Notes under the pieces: generated by a model
The model's database searches: none
Seen by the model: the letters and a program-made list of their open reading frames with translations, nothing else
Told to the model about the DNA's origin: nothing
From: Dipteronia dyeriana
Lineage: Eukaryota > Streptophyta > Magnoliopsida > Sapindales > Sapindaceae
Reading direction: 5' to 3'
Assembly (NCBI GenBank): GCA_032871835.1
Contig: CM065296.1
Coordinates: 18,083,501-18,147,500 of the forward strand
Length of the DNA stretch: 64,000 nucleotides
Shown here: positions 55,721 to 64,000 of the stretch, piece after piece
How the letters are laid out: each line of letters starts with the position of its first letter
How positions within the stretch are numbered: position 1 is the stretch's first letter
Program-made: the position numbers and the translations under genes

Positions 55721-55723
55721 GAA

Positions 55724-57545
55724 TGTAGGAACCCGGATATACGTTGCGCAGTGGAAACAGAGTTTTAAAATTTTTATGCAACTTGTAAATATGGATTTAT
55801 ATCATACCCTTGATGCTAACTCATTCGTTTCTTTAATCTTTATTTTGATTACGAACCACCAAGTCTTCTCGTTATGTGCCACGATCCGGTAACTGTGTGT
55901 GGGCATGTCATGATGTTCTAGGAATGTATATGAGGATGTAAAGGGTTGAATAATAGAACTTCTTCTTTTCTTCTTGGCAAATTCGGCCACCACAAGCAAG
56001 AATTATTTTACATTTATTTATTTTTCTTCTCCGAAATCTTCCTAGACTTTCTAGGGTTTTGCTTTTAGTGTTTTTGGTTCAAAGAATCACAATTAGTCTC
56101 TTGTGTATTAGTTATGTTAACATATATATATATATATATATATATATAACTAAATACAAATCCCTTTCCAAATATATTTCCATATATTAAAGGATATTAG
56201 TATTTAAGTGTACTAAGTCAAATAGGAAACTAGCTACCACATAACCCTAGTTGACTTAAATTTAAATACTAGACTAAGTAAAGAATAGAATAATCTAATA
56301 ATTTAAATATTTGTCTCAGTCATGATTTGAACCTACAACATCCAATTAATAATTAATTAATAATTCGTAACTATTAATTCATTAATTAAATAATCTAATA
56401 ATCTAATTAATTTAATTATTAATATATTAATTAAGTAATCTCAATATTCAATTAATCCCTGAATAAATACTTGTTACTTTCGTAACACAATTAATTACAC
56501 AATCCAACTAATTAACTCTGACGCTTGTTACCTTTAATCAATCTGGCTAGCAAGGGGACCTAATGAACCCACAGTTTTGAGCTCCAATAATACTTAGAAA
56601 TAATTAATTAAACTCTTTAACTAATATTTCACGATTATTAACCTTGGAGTTATTCCACTAAAAACCCAAGGTCCCCTTCTCGTAACTGTAGATGTATTAC
56701 ACAAACTGAATTTACAGTTGTCCATCGATTTATCAACAACATGTGGTATAATCCTCCACAAGTAGTTCATACTTAGAGCTAGGTCATAAAGTCCATTATA
56801 CCCCTCTAATTATATCTTTTCCATTAAGTACTATTGATTTTCTAATGAACAAAAAATCCTAACTTCCTTTACGGAAGAAGGAGAGCTCATATTGTTATAG
56901 CACCGAATCAACCCTTAAGGGAACTGCCATCTACTTATCGTAAGAATGAGTGGATTCCACTATTGGGCATAGACCTCCCAACCACAAGTCAAATCGCGAT
57001 TCCAACATACGAAGTTATTAACCAGGAATACAACTCTGATCTCACCCATGGTATATAAAAAACCATGATCTAACATGAAGAAGTCGATAAAACACTTTGG
57101 ATTAGGATCACCCATATATAGTCATCATTAATCGATACATATGAATTTCATCATGTAACAAATCTTGGTGAGAGATTCATATCGATCGTGGCTAAGCCCT
57201 ATATGATCTTATCATATAAGGTGCCTCCATTCTCATATCACCTTGTGAATAGTCTAGGTTACGACTACCGTATATTACGTAATGGACCGTAGCTGTAGAT
57301 TAACCACAAATAAAGTACCTAACTTTGCTTGCTATCTACAGACTCTTAAGATTGCTCATCTCAAACTGAATACCTCTGTATATTACACTTATATATTCAG
57401 TTAGAGATTACATCCCGCAATCTTCTATGTAAAGTACACATGACATAAATGTATGAGACATGTATATAGAATGAATAAATTACTTATTTTATCAATGTTT
57501 CACTCACATTTACAAATTACAAGCTTTATGGCATAAACCCCAACA
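55724..57545 (-). repeat. D 3' LTR
   Basis: TGTAGGAACCCGGATATACG to AAACCCCAACA; on the minus strand TGTTGGGGTTTATGCC ... CCTACA. AT-rich with a TA microsatellite at about 56,121-56,148 that may serve as TATA. It interrupts the antisense gene of C. The last 260 bp matches the fragment at 59,579-59,840. Confidence 0.85.
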
Positions 57546-57581
57546 ACCTTCTACTAACAATAAAACAGGTGAGATATGTAT

Positions 57582-58290
57582 TTAAAGGTCATCTAGACTC
57601 TCTAGGTGATCTTCAAACACTTTAGCCATTAAGGTCTTCGTAAATGGATCAGTATGATTGTCCAATGACGCTATCTTGGTCACGGTCACATCCCATCTTT
57701 GCACTATCTCTCTGATGAGATGATATTTCCTCTCTATATGCTTCCATCTCTTGTGGCTTCTTGGTTCCTTGGAAATAGCCACAACACCACTGTTATCACA
57801 ATAAAGTGTGATAGACTTGTCCATATCTGGAATAACTTCCATATCAGTGAAGAACGTATGGAGCCAAACTGCTTCATTAACTACTCCATAAGTTGTTACA
57901 TATTCGACTTCCATGGTAGAGTCAGCAATACATGATTGCTTAACACTCGTCCATACATGGCTCCACCACCAATGGTAAACTATCTCTCTAATGAGATGAT
58001 ACTTTCTCTCTATATACGTCTCTCTCTTATGGCTTCTTGGTTCTTTGGAATTAGCCACAACACCACTGTTATCACAATAACGTGTGATGGGTTTATCCAG
58101 ATCCTGTACAACTTCTGCATCACTCAAAAACTTACAGATAAAAATAGTTTCTTTAGCAGCTTCACAACCAGCTACATATTCGGTTTCCATGGTGGAGTCA
58201 GCAATGCAAGATTGCTTAATACTTCTCCACACAATGGCTCCACCACCTAGGGTGAATACTGATCCATATATGAGTTTCCTAGAATCCTTG
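57582..58290 (-). pseudogene. D RNase H with in-frame 92-codon duplication
   Basis: Minus strand, 216 codons uninterrupted (58,232-57,582). Residues 2-85 (WRSIKQSCIADSTMETEYVA ... IERKYHLIREIV) and 94-177 (WTSVKQSCIADSTMEVEYVT ... IERKYHLIREIV) are two copies of the same RNase H region, 92 codons (276 bp) apart. Linker 86-93, YHWWWSHV, is the shifted reading of the Gly-rich strand that normally precedes Trp. The copies differ at many sites (KETIFICKF / NEAVWLHTF). The end TKIASLDNHTDPFTKTL follows copy 2. Most Copia elements have one copy, as E does. Confidence 0.9.
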
Positions 58291-59270
58291 TCTAACTAAA
58301 AATCAGAATTCGTGTATCCTAACGAGATCAAATCCTTTTCGAAATACACTAGTATATAGTTTATCTTTCTTCAAAGATTACTTGAGAATAGTATTGACAA
58401 CAACCCAATGATCCAATCCTGGGTTATACTGGTACCTGATGACTACTCACATTATATAGTAAATATCTGATCTCGTGCATAACATAGCATACATGAGACT
58501 ACCTACTGTTGATTCATAAGATACACGTCTCATAGCTCAACTTCTTGAGGCATCTAAGGACACTGTTCCTTAGACAAGTGAACTCCATGCCTAGAAGGTA
58601 AATTACCTTTCTTAGAGTTCTGTATCGAAAATGGCATAAGAATCTTGTCGATATACGATGCCTGAGACAGTGCTATGAGTTTGTTCTTACGATCCTTTAT
58701 AAGTTGGATCCATGGAACATAACACGGCTCTCCCAAATCCTCCATTTGGAATTGGCTAGTCAGCCAGCCCTTTACCTCAGATAATACTCCCACATCATTC
58801 CCAATGAATAGGATGTCATCCATGTATGGGACCAAGAAAACTACCTTTTTATCAATGATGCACTTGTAGACACAAGGCTCATTGACGTTCTGCTCAAAGC
58901 CATAGGTTTTGATCACATCATCGAACCTAATGTTCAACGATTAAGATGCTTGCTTAAGTCCATAGATAGACCTGGGCTGCTTGCAAACTTTTTGCTCTTA
59001 ATCTGGGAACACGAATCCGTCTTGTTGCATCATATAGATGCTCTCGTCAAGATTGTCATTCAAGAATGTAGTCTTGACGTTCATTTGCCAAATTTCATAA
59101 TTGAAATAGCCAGCAATGGATAAGATAATCCAAATAGACTTAAACATGGCTACTGACGAGAAGGTCTCTTCATAATCGACCCCCTCTTTCTGGGTATAAC
59201 CCTTAGCCGCTAGCCTTGCTTTGAAGGTCTCTACCTTCTTATCTAATCGTCTCTTCTCTTGTAGATCCAC
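58291..59270 (-). pseudogene. D reverse transcriptase
   Basis: Minus strand. 59,270-58,998: KVETFKARLAAKGYTQKEGV, DYEETFSSVAMFKSIWIILS, YEIWQMNVKTTFLNDNLDES. 58,937-58,554: MNIRFDDVIKTYGFEQNVNE, PCVYKCIIDK, then YMDD at 58,826-58,815 (YVDD in most relatives), MEDLGEPCYVPWIQL. Both catalytic Asp are kept. The two frames are separated by a stop in SIYGLKQAS(stop)NI. Confidence 0.85.
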
Positions 59271-59578
59271 TTATACCCTATGGGTTTTACCCCATCCGAT
59301 AAGTCTACAAGATCCCAAACTAAGTTGGAGTGCATAGACTCCACCTCGAGATTCATGTCTTTAAGCCATTCCTCTTTATCAAGATCTTCAATTTCATTCT
59401 TAAATGTCAATGGATCATCCACACTATCTGCAGAGACAACACCTTGTTCCTCACCTATACCTAAATAGTGTTCAGGTTGACATACAACCATCCCACTATG
59501 TCTAGGTGATAGTGTATCCTGATTAGGGACCATCTCACTCTCAGATGTTTATGGATCAGCAACTCTTGTTGACGGAAT
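59243..59578 (-). pseudogene. D integrase-RT linker, truncated
   Basis: Minus strand 59,533-59,243: SPRHSGMVVCQPEHYLGIGE, DPLTFKNEIEDLDKEEWLKD, MNLEVESMHSNLVWDLVDL, SDGVKPIGYKWIYKRRDD. It overlaps the RT start by frameshift. Upstream (59,578 and above) the expected integrase is replaced by LTR sequence. Confidence 0.8.
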
Positions 59579-59840
59579 AGACCTCAACTATAGATTAACC
59601 ACAGATAAAGTACCTAGCTTTATTTGCTATCTATGGACTCTTTAGATTGCACGTCTCTTACTATATCCATCCGTATATAACACTTATATAAACAGTTCGA
59701 GATTACATACGACAATCTTGGATATTAAATGAATGCACAAGTTATAAAATAAACAACACAACAAGAATGAATTGAACTTTTCTTTTATTTTTTTCATTAA
59801 TCCATTTACAAATGATATCTTTAGGGCATAAACCCCAACA
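59579..59840 (-). repeat. E 3' LTR fragment (261 bp)
   Basis: Homologous to the inner end of the D LTR (57,287-57,545): TAGATTAACCACA, then GATTACATAC, ending ATAAACCCCAACA. The outer 1.5 kb of this LTR is missing. Confidence 0.85.
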
Positions 59841-59853
59841 ATCTCCCACTTGC
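59841..59853 (-). other. E polypurine tract
   Basis: On the minus strand GCAAGTGGGAGAT directly before TGTTGGGG. Confidence 0.8.
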
Positions 59854-60420
59854 ACTAAAGCATGTGAGGCATGTTTCGTAACCCCATATCTTCTAGATGA
59901 CCCAAAAACACTTTAGCCGGTAAGATTTTCGTAAATAGATCAGCATGATTGTCTTGTGAGGCTATCTTAGTGACGACCACATCTCCTTACTGCACTATCT
60001 CTCTAATGAGATGATACTTTCTCTCTATATGCTTCCCTCTTTTGTGGCTTTTTGGTTCTTTAGAATTAGCCACAATACCACTATTATCACAATAAAGTGT
60101 GATGGGCTTATCATGGTCTGGAACAACTTCCAGATCACTCAAGAACTTAAAGAGCCAAACAGCCTCTTTAGCAGCTTCACAAGTAGTTATATATTTGGTT
60201 TCCATGGTGGAGTCAACAATGCAAGATTACTTGATACTTCTCCACATAATGACTCTACCACCCAGGGTGAATACTAATCTAGACGTGGATTTCCTAGAAT
60301 TCCTGTTTGACTTAAAATCAGAATCCATGTATCCTAACGGGAACAAATCCTGTCCGAAATACACTAGCATATAATTTCTCGTTGTCGAAGATACTTAAGA
60401 ATTGTCTTGATTGTAACCCA
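59854..60420 (-). pseudogene. E RNase H
   Basis: Minus strand 60,205-59,987: METKYITTCEAAKEAVWLFK, LSDLEVVPDHDKPITLYCDN, SGIVANSKEPKSHKRGKHIE. Then KIASQDNHADLFTKILPAKV towards the LTR. Upstream FTLGGRVIMWRSIK is followed by a stop and SRLVFT. A single copy, in contrast to D. Confidence 0.85.
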
Positions 60421-61250
60421 ATGATCCAATCCTGGGTTGGGCTGGTATCTGCTGACTACTCTTACTGCATATCAGATGTCCGGTCTCATGCATAAAATAG
60501 CATACATGAGACTACCTACTGCCGATGCATAAGGTACACTTCTTATATCCTTAACTTCTTAAGGTGTCTTACGATATTGTTCCTTAGACAAGTGAATTCC
60601 ATGTTTGGAAGGTAAATTACCTTTCTTGGAGTTTTGCATCAAAAATCGCACAAACATCTTATCTATATATGATGCCTGATATAGTACTAAGAGTTTGTTC
60701 TTACGATCCCTTATAATTTGGATCCCTAAAACATAACTCGACTCTCCCAAATATTTCATTTGGAATTGGCTAGCTAGCCTGCCCTTTACATTAGACAACA
60801 TTCTCACATCATTCCGAATGAGTAAAACATCATCTATGTATAGGACCAAGAAAACTACTTTTTTGTTAATGATGCGCTTGTAGACGCAAGGCTCATCAAC
60901 AATCTGCTCAAAGCCATAGGTTTTAATCACATCATCAAACCTGATGTTCCAAGATCTAGATGCTTGCTTTTGCTCTTGATCTGGAGATACGAATCCCTCT
61001 GGTTGCATCGTATAGATGCTCTCGTCAAGATTGTCATTTAAGAATGCAGTCTTGACGTCCATTTACCAAATTTCATAATTGAAATAAGCAACAATAGATA
61101 TAAGAATCCTAGTAGACTTAAGCATTGCTACTGGGGAGAAGGTCTTTTTATAATTGACCCTTTCTAGATATAACCATTGGCCACTAGTCTTACTTTGAAG
61201 ATCTTTACCTTCCTATCTACTTCTCTCTTTCTATTATAGATCCACTTACA
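60421..61250 (-). pseudogene. E reverse transcriptase
   Basis: Minus strand 61,062-60,559: MDVKTAFLNDNLDESIYTMQ, PEGFVSPDQEQKQASRSWNI, then YIDD at 60,840-60,829. About 12 residues (the VCKLxRSIYGLK-type segment seen in relatives) are missing between DQEQ and KQASRSW, an in-frame deletion. The N-terminal part (VKIFKVRLVANGYI) is frameshifted at 61,180-61,080. Confidence 0.85.
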
Positions 61251-62450
61251 CCCTATGGGTTTTACCCATTCGGTAAGTCTACAAGATCCCAGACTGAGTT
61301 AGAGTACATGGACTTCATCTCAAGATTCATGGCTTTAAGTCATTCCGTTTTATCAGGATCTTCCGTTACATTCTTAAATGTCAATGGATCATCTACACTA
61401 TCAGCAGAGGCAACACCTTATCCCTCACTTATACCTAACTAGCGTTCAAGTTGTCTCACAACCCTCTCACTGCATCTAGGTGGTAGTGTATCCTGATCAG
61501 GAACCATTTAGAGTCAGATGTTTGTGGATCAACAACTCTTGTTGATGAACCACTAGTCTCACCAGAATCCAACTCATTCAATACATTCTCAAAACGTGGT
61601 TTATGGTCACAAATATAATTGTCCTCAAGAAACACTACATTTGTCGATACAAATACTTTGTTATCTTTGGGACTATATAAGTGTCCACCTCTGGTCTCTT
61701 TGGAGTATCCTGTAAACAGGTAAACCGAAGACTTGGAGTCTAGCTTTCCACTTATGTTCTTCAGCACGTGTGCTGGACACTTCCATATATAAAAATGTCG
61801 CAAACTAACTTTACGACCATTCCACAAATCTATGGGAGTCTTAAGAACAGATTTGGATGGCACTACATTCAAAATGTATGCTGCTGTTTGTAACACATAT
61901 CCCTAGAAGGAATTTGGTATTGATGATAAACTGATCAAAGATCTTACCATTCCCATCAGGGTTCTATTTCTCCTTTCCGCTACACCATTTTACTGAGGTG
62001 TACCTGGAGCTGTGAGTTGGGAAACTATCCCATGCTCGACCATAAAGTCTTCAAACTCTTGGTCAAGGTACTCACCTCCATGATCCGATTATACTGACTC
62101 GATAGTCCTACCTAATGGATTCTCAACTTCAGCTTAGAATTCATTGAAATTTTCAAATGTTTCCGACTTTAGTTGCATCAGGTAGACAAATCCGTATCTA
62201 CAAAGGTGACATAATACTCATAGCCGCCCTTAGCTCTAACATTCATCGGGTCGCATACATCTGTATGTATTAGCTCTTGTGGTTCTTTAGCATTAGGCCA
62301 TTTTCCAGTAAAAGGTCTCTTAGTCATCTTACCTTTCAGACATGATTCACAGACAGGAAAGATGCCAACCTTTAACTCATTTAAAGGTCCGCTTTTTACT
62401 AGTCTGTGTATCCGGTCAAGGTTTATATGACCAAGCCTTAGATGTTAGAG
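61251..62450 (-). pseudogene. E integrase
   Basis: Minus strand. At 62,440-62,310 the HHCC end (GHINLDRIHRLVKSGPLNEL, FPVCESCLKGKMTKRPFTGK) is followed by LIHTDVCDPMNVRAKGGYEY. At about 62,110-61,985 SDHGGEYLDQEFEDFMVEHG has the second Asp and TAPGTPQ(stop)NGVAERRNR the Glu. 61,896-61,456 is the C-terminal half: MLQTAAYILNVVPSKSVLKT, DLWNGRKVSLRHFYIWKCPA, VFVSTNVVFLEDNYI. Frames change several times. Confidence 0.85.
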
Positions 62451-62999
62451 ATACGTGTCATTATCTGAAGAAATCCTATGTCATTTAGTTTTTGGTTTTT
62501 CAACTTTAAACATTCCGGTGTTGAAAAGTGTTGTATGTATTAACGGTCTTAATACACATAAATTGTTTTCATTAATTCCTGAACAAATATTCAAACCATT
62601 CTTTCCAATAATAACAGACTTATTATTAAATGAAACAGAATATTTTTGTTGTAACAACTTAGAAACCGAAATCAAATTCTGTGTAAATCCAGGAATATAA
62701 AATACATTGTCCAATAATATATAATTATTACAAAAATGTAATTTGATTACGCCCACTGCTCGTGCCGACACGATATCCCCTGACCTTACACACATTGACA
62801 AGACACCCTCCTCTATCTGTGTCCAAGAATCAGTCCATTGCAAAGAAGAACAAACATGGTTAGTGGCCCACGAATCAACTATCCAGGGTGAAGAATCATC
62901 TTCCACTAAACATGACTCGAGAACAAGTAAATCTTTTTTACCTTTCCTGGACTTCTTCTTGCCTTGGGCTTTCTTAGGTTTGGGCTTACCCTTTGCCAT
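62430..62999 (-). pseudogene. E protease (Asp-Ser-Gly changed to Asp-Ser-Trp) and pre-integrase
   Basis: Minus strand, open 172 codons. A Lys-rich start (KGKPKPKKAQGKKKSRKGKK) is probably the end of gag; the Met is not a natural start. SPWIVDSWATNHVCSSLQW is the protease active site. Relatives have DSGATNHVC; here the Gly codon is TGG at 62,868-62,870. RSGDIVSARAVGVIKLHFCN and FTQNLISVSKLLQQKYSVSF follow. The Gly of the triad loop is structurally essential in aspartic proteases, so this is probably dead. Confidence 0.85.
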
Positions 63000-63664
63000 C
63001 CCATCATAACTTATTCTCTTCTTATTATTGGAGGAAGATGGTTCAGTAACATTTGCCTCAACAGTCTAGTCCTTACAATCCTTAGTCAAGGACTTAAAGG
63101 TAGCTTGAGCAATTATGTGAGACTTAACCTTAACTTGTTCAACCCGTAGTTGCTCTTAAATTGATATAAACTCTTTAGAGGAGTCATCAGTATGATGCTC
63201 ACTTGACTGGATTCGTCAATGGCCTTGTCATTGACTTTTTCCATGTTGAAGTAGGACATCATGCTCTAGACATGTTCTCGAACTGATGTACCATCCTTCA
63301 TGGGAGCGAGCATAGCGGAACGAACAACTTCATGTCGCTTTTGCTCGGAGGGTTGTCCGAACATTGCTTGCAATGACTCCATGATTTCGAATGCTGAAGT
63401 CATTGCTTTATGCTTTGTGACAAGCACGCCTGTCATAGAAGCCAACATATATGTTCGGGCATTCTCATCAGATGAGACCCATCACCCGTATGCCTCACGA
63501 ACAGTTCATACGGCATTGGCCGCAGGCGCTGGAGGACATTCATCCGTAAGCACAAACTTGAGGTATTTGATGACCAATATTGTATTAATGTTAAGTTTCC
63601 ATTTAGTGTAGTTATCACCAGTTAATTTGTCGTTTGCGAGAATTTGAAGTAATGCAGAAGACAT
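63000..63664 (-). pseudogene. gag: E gag
   Basis: Minus strand, real Met at 63,664 (MSSALLQILANDKLTGDNYT), then KWKLNINTILVIKYLKFVLT, stop at about 63,507, AYGRWVSSDENARTYMLASM, FEIMESLQAMFGQPSEQKRH, VRSAMLAPMKDGTSVREHV, stop near 63,266. Copia gag (UBN2-like). The zinc knuckle expected after about 63,100 was not clearly seen. Confidence 0.8.
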
Positions 63665-64000
63665 TATTTCTGAAATAAATAAAGCATTCATTCATTGATT
63701 TATTTAAAACAAGTGTGAGTGATTTGGTATAAATTTAAACATGATTCATGAACATGTTTAATGAACTAGAACTACCCTAAAACTAGTTACTATACCACGA
63801 CAATCCAACATACCAAAAAGAAGTGCCGCATTAGGGTTGGTCAAGTCTTCGTATGTTGAACCAAGACATTATCAAACAAATGATATTTTAGAATCCATAT
63901 CATTCAACCATCGTTTATTCAGTTAGGTTTTTAATTAACAAACTTAATCAAAACCTTTGTGAGTGTAACCCACCATTTCCAGATCTCACGAGCTTAACTC
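63665..64000 (-). other. E leader, partial
   Basis: Untranslated leader upstream of gag on the minus strand. No primer site recognised before the window ends, so the 5' LTR lies to the right. Confidence 0.5.

Larger units (their letters stand above)
27195..55723 (+). mobile_element. C: Gypsy/Tat-like element split by a nested insertion
   Basis: Left part 27,195-30,918 (5' LTR, gag, protease, start of RT); right part 50,405-55,723 (rest of RT, RNase H, integrase, antisense gene). The two halves join in frame-equivalent order: FAWDHKD is cut at 30,918 and the next residues of the same motif continue at 50,400. The 5-bp AAGAC is duplicated at the break. The 3' LTR is not in the window; the element is cut at 55,724 by element D. 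The start at about 27,195 is approximate. More degenerate than G1. Confidence 0.85.
55724..59578 (-). mobile_element. D: truncated Copia element
   Basis: The 3' LTR plus the RNase H, RT and integrase-RT linker of a Copia pol, reading right to left. It is cut at about 59,578, where it joins a partial LTR of E. Gag, protease and the main integrase part are missing. It is a different family from A/B (LTR ends CCAACA, YMDD) and the same family as E. Confidence 0.85.
59579..64000 (-). mobile_element. E: Copia element running off the window
   Basis: Partial 3' LTR, polypurine tract, RNase H, RT, integrase, gag-pre-integrase, protease and gag in right-to-left order up to the leader at 64,000. Its 5' LTR must lie beyond the window. 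Same family as D. Confidence 0.9.

Noticed and set aside
57699..58299. Plus-strand frames opposite the D RNase H
   Set aside because: Shadows of the minus-strand RNase H duplication.

Overview
This window is AT-rich plant nuclear DNA made almost entirely of degraded LTR retrotransposons. I see no intact host gene, tRNA, rRNA or CRISPR array. Plant origin follows from the families present: Copia elements with a TGGTATCAGAGC-type primer site (initiator Met tRNA), Gypsy elements of the Tat type with two RNase H domains and an antisense extra gene, a CACTA-type end, a PIF/Harbinger-type MITE, and plant-only domains (PTPD-like, PF04195-like). The species cannot be fixed by eye; a dicot-like genome is a guess.

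Layout. (1) About 0.25-10.7 kb: R1, a SIRE-like Copia element with 2.6-kb LTRs. It keeps gag but has no recognisable protease, integrase, reverse transcriptase or RNase H, and instead carries a broken PTPD-like ORF. (2) 10.7-12.4 kb: AT-rich flank with a CACTA-type terminus at 11.44-11.75 kb. (3) 12,401-24,288: G1, a complete Gypsy/Tat-like element with 0.9-kb LTRs and a perfect 5-bp target duplication ACTAT. It has gag, protease, RT, RNase H, second RNase H, integrase, a repeat-bearing 3' UTR and an antisense gene. (4) 24.3-27.2 kb: intergenic DNA with a TIR element around a CT-rich stretch and an AAC microsatellite. (5) About 27.2-55.7 kb: a second Gypsy/Tat-like element, C, split in its RT region by a nest. 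Copia B (minus strand, 30,919-50,399, duplication AAGAC) sits in C; Copia A (plus strand, 31,050-41,497, duplication GTATA), of the same family, sits in one LTR of B; a 744-bp MITE (duplication TAA) sits in the 5' LTR of A. (6) 55.7-64 kb: two related, truncated minus-strand Copia elements, D and E. D has an in-frame duplication of part of RNase H; E runs off the window.

How it works together. Each element once encoded capsid-like gag plus the enzymes to copy and integrate itself. Nearly all frames are now cut by stops and frameshifts, and several catalytic motifs are changed (PR of C and E, RT of C). Any present-day movement would need enzymes supplied in trans. R1, and the A/B family, which shares one deletion across the zinc knuckle and protease, look like families that moved this way. 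The nest gives a relative order of events: C, then B, then A, then the MITE.
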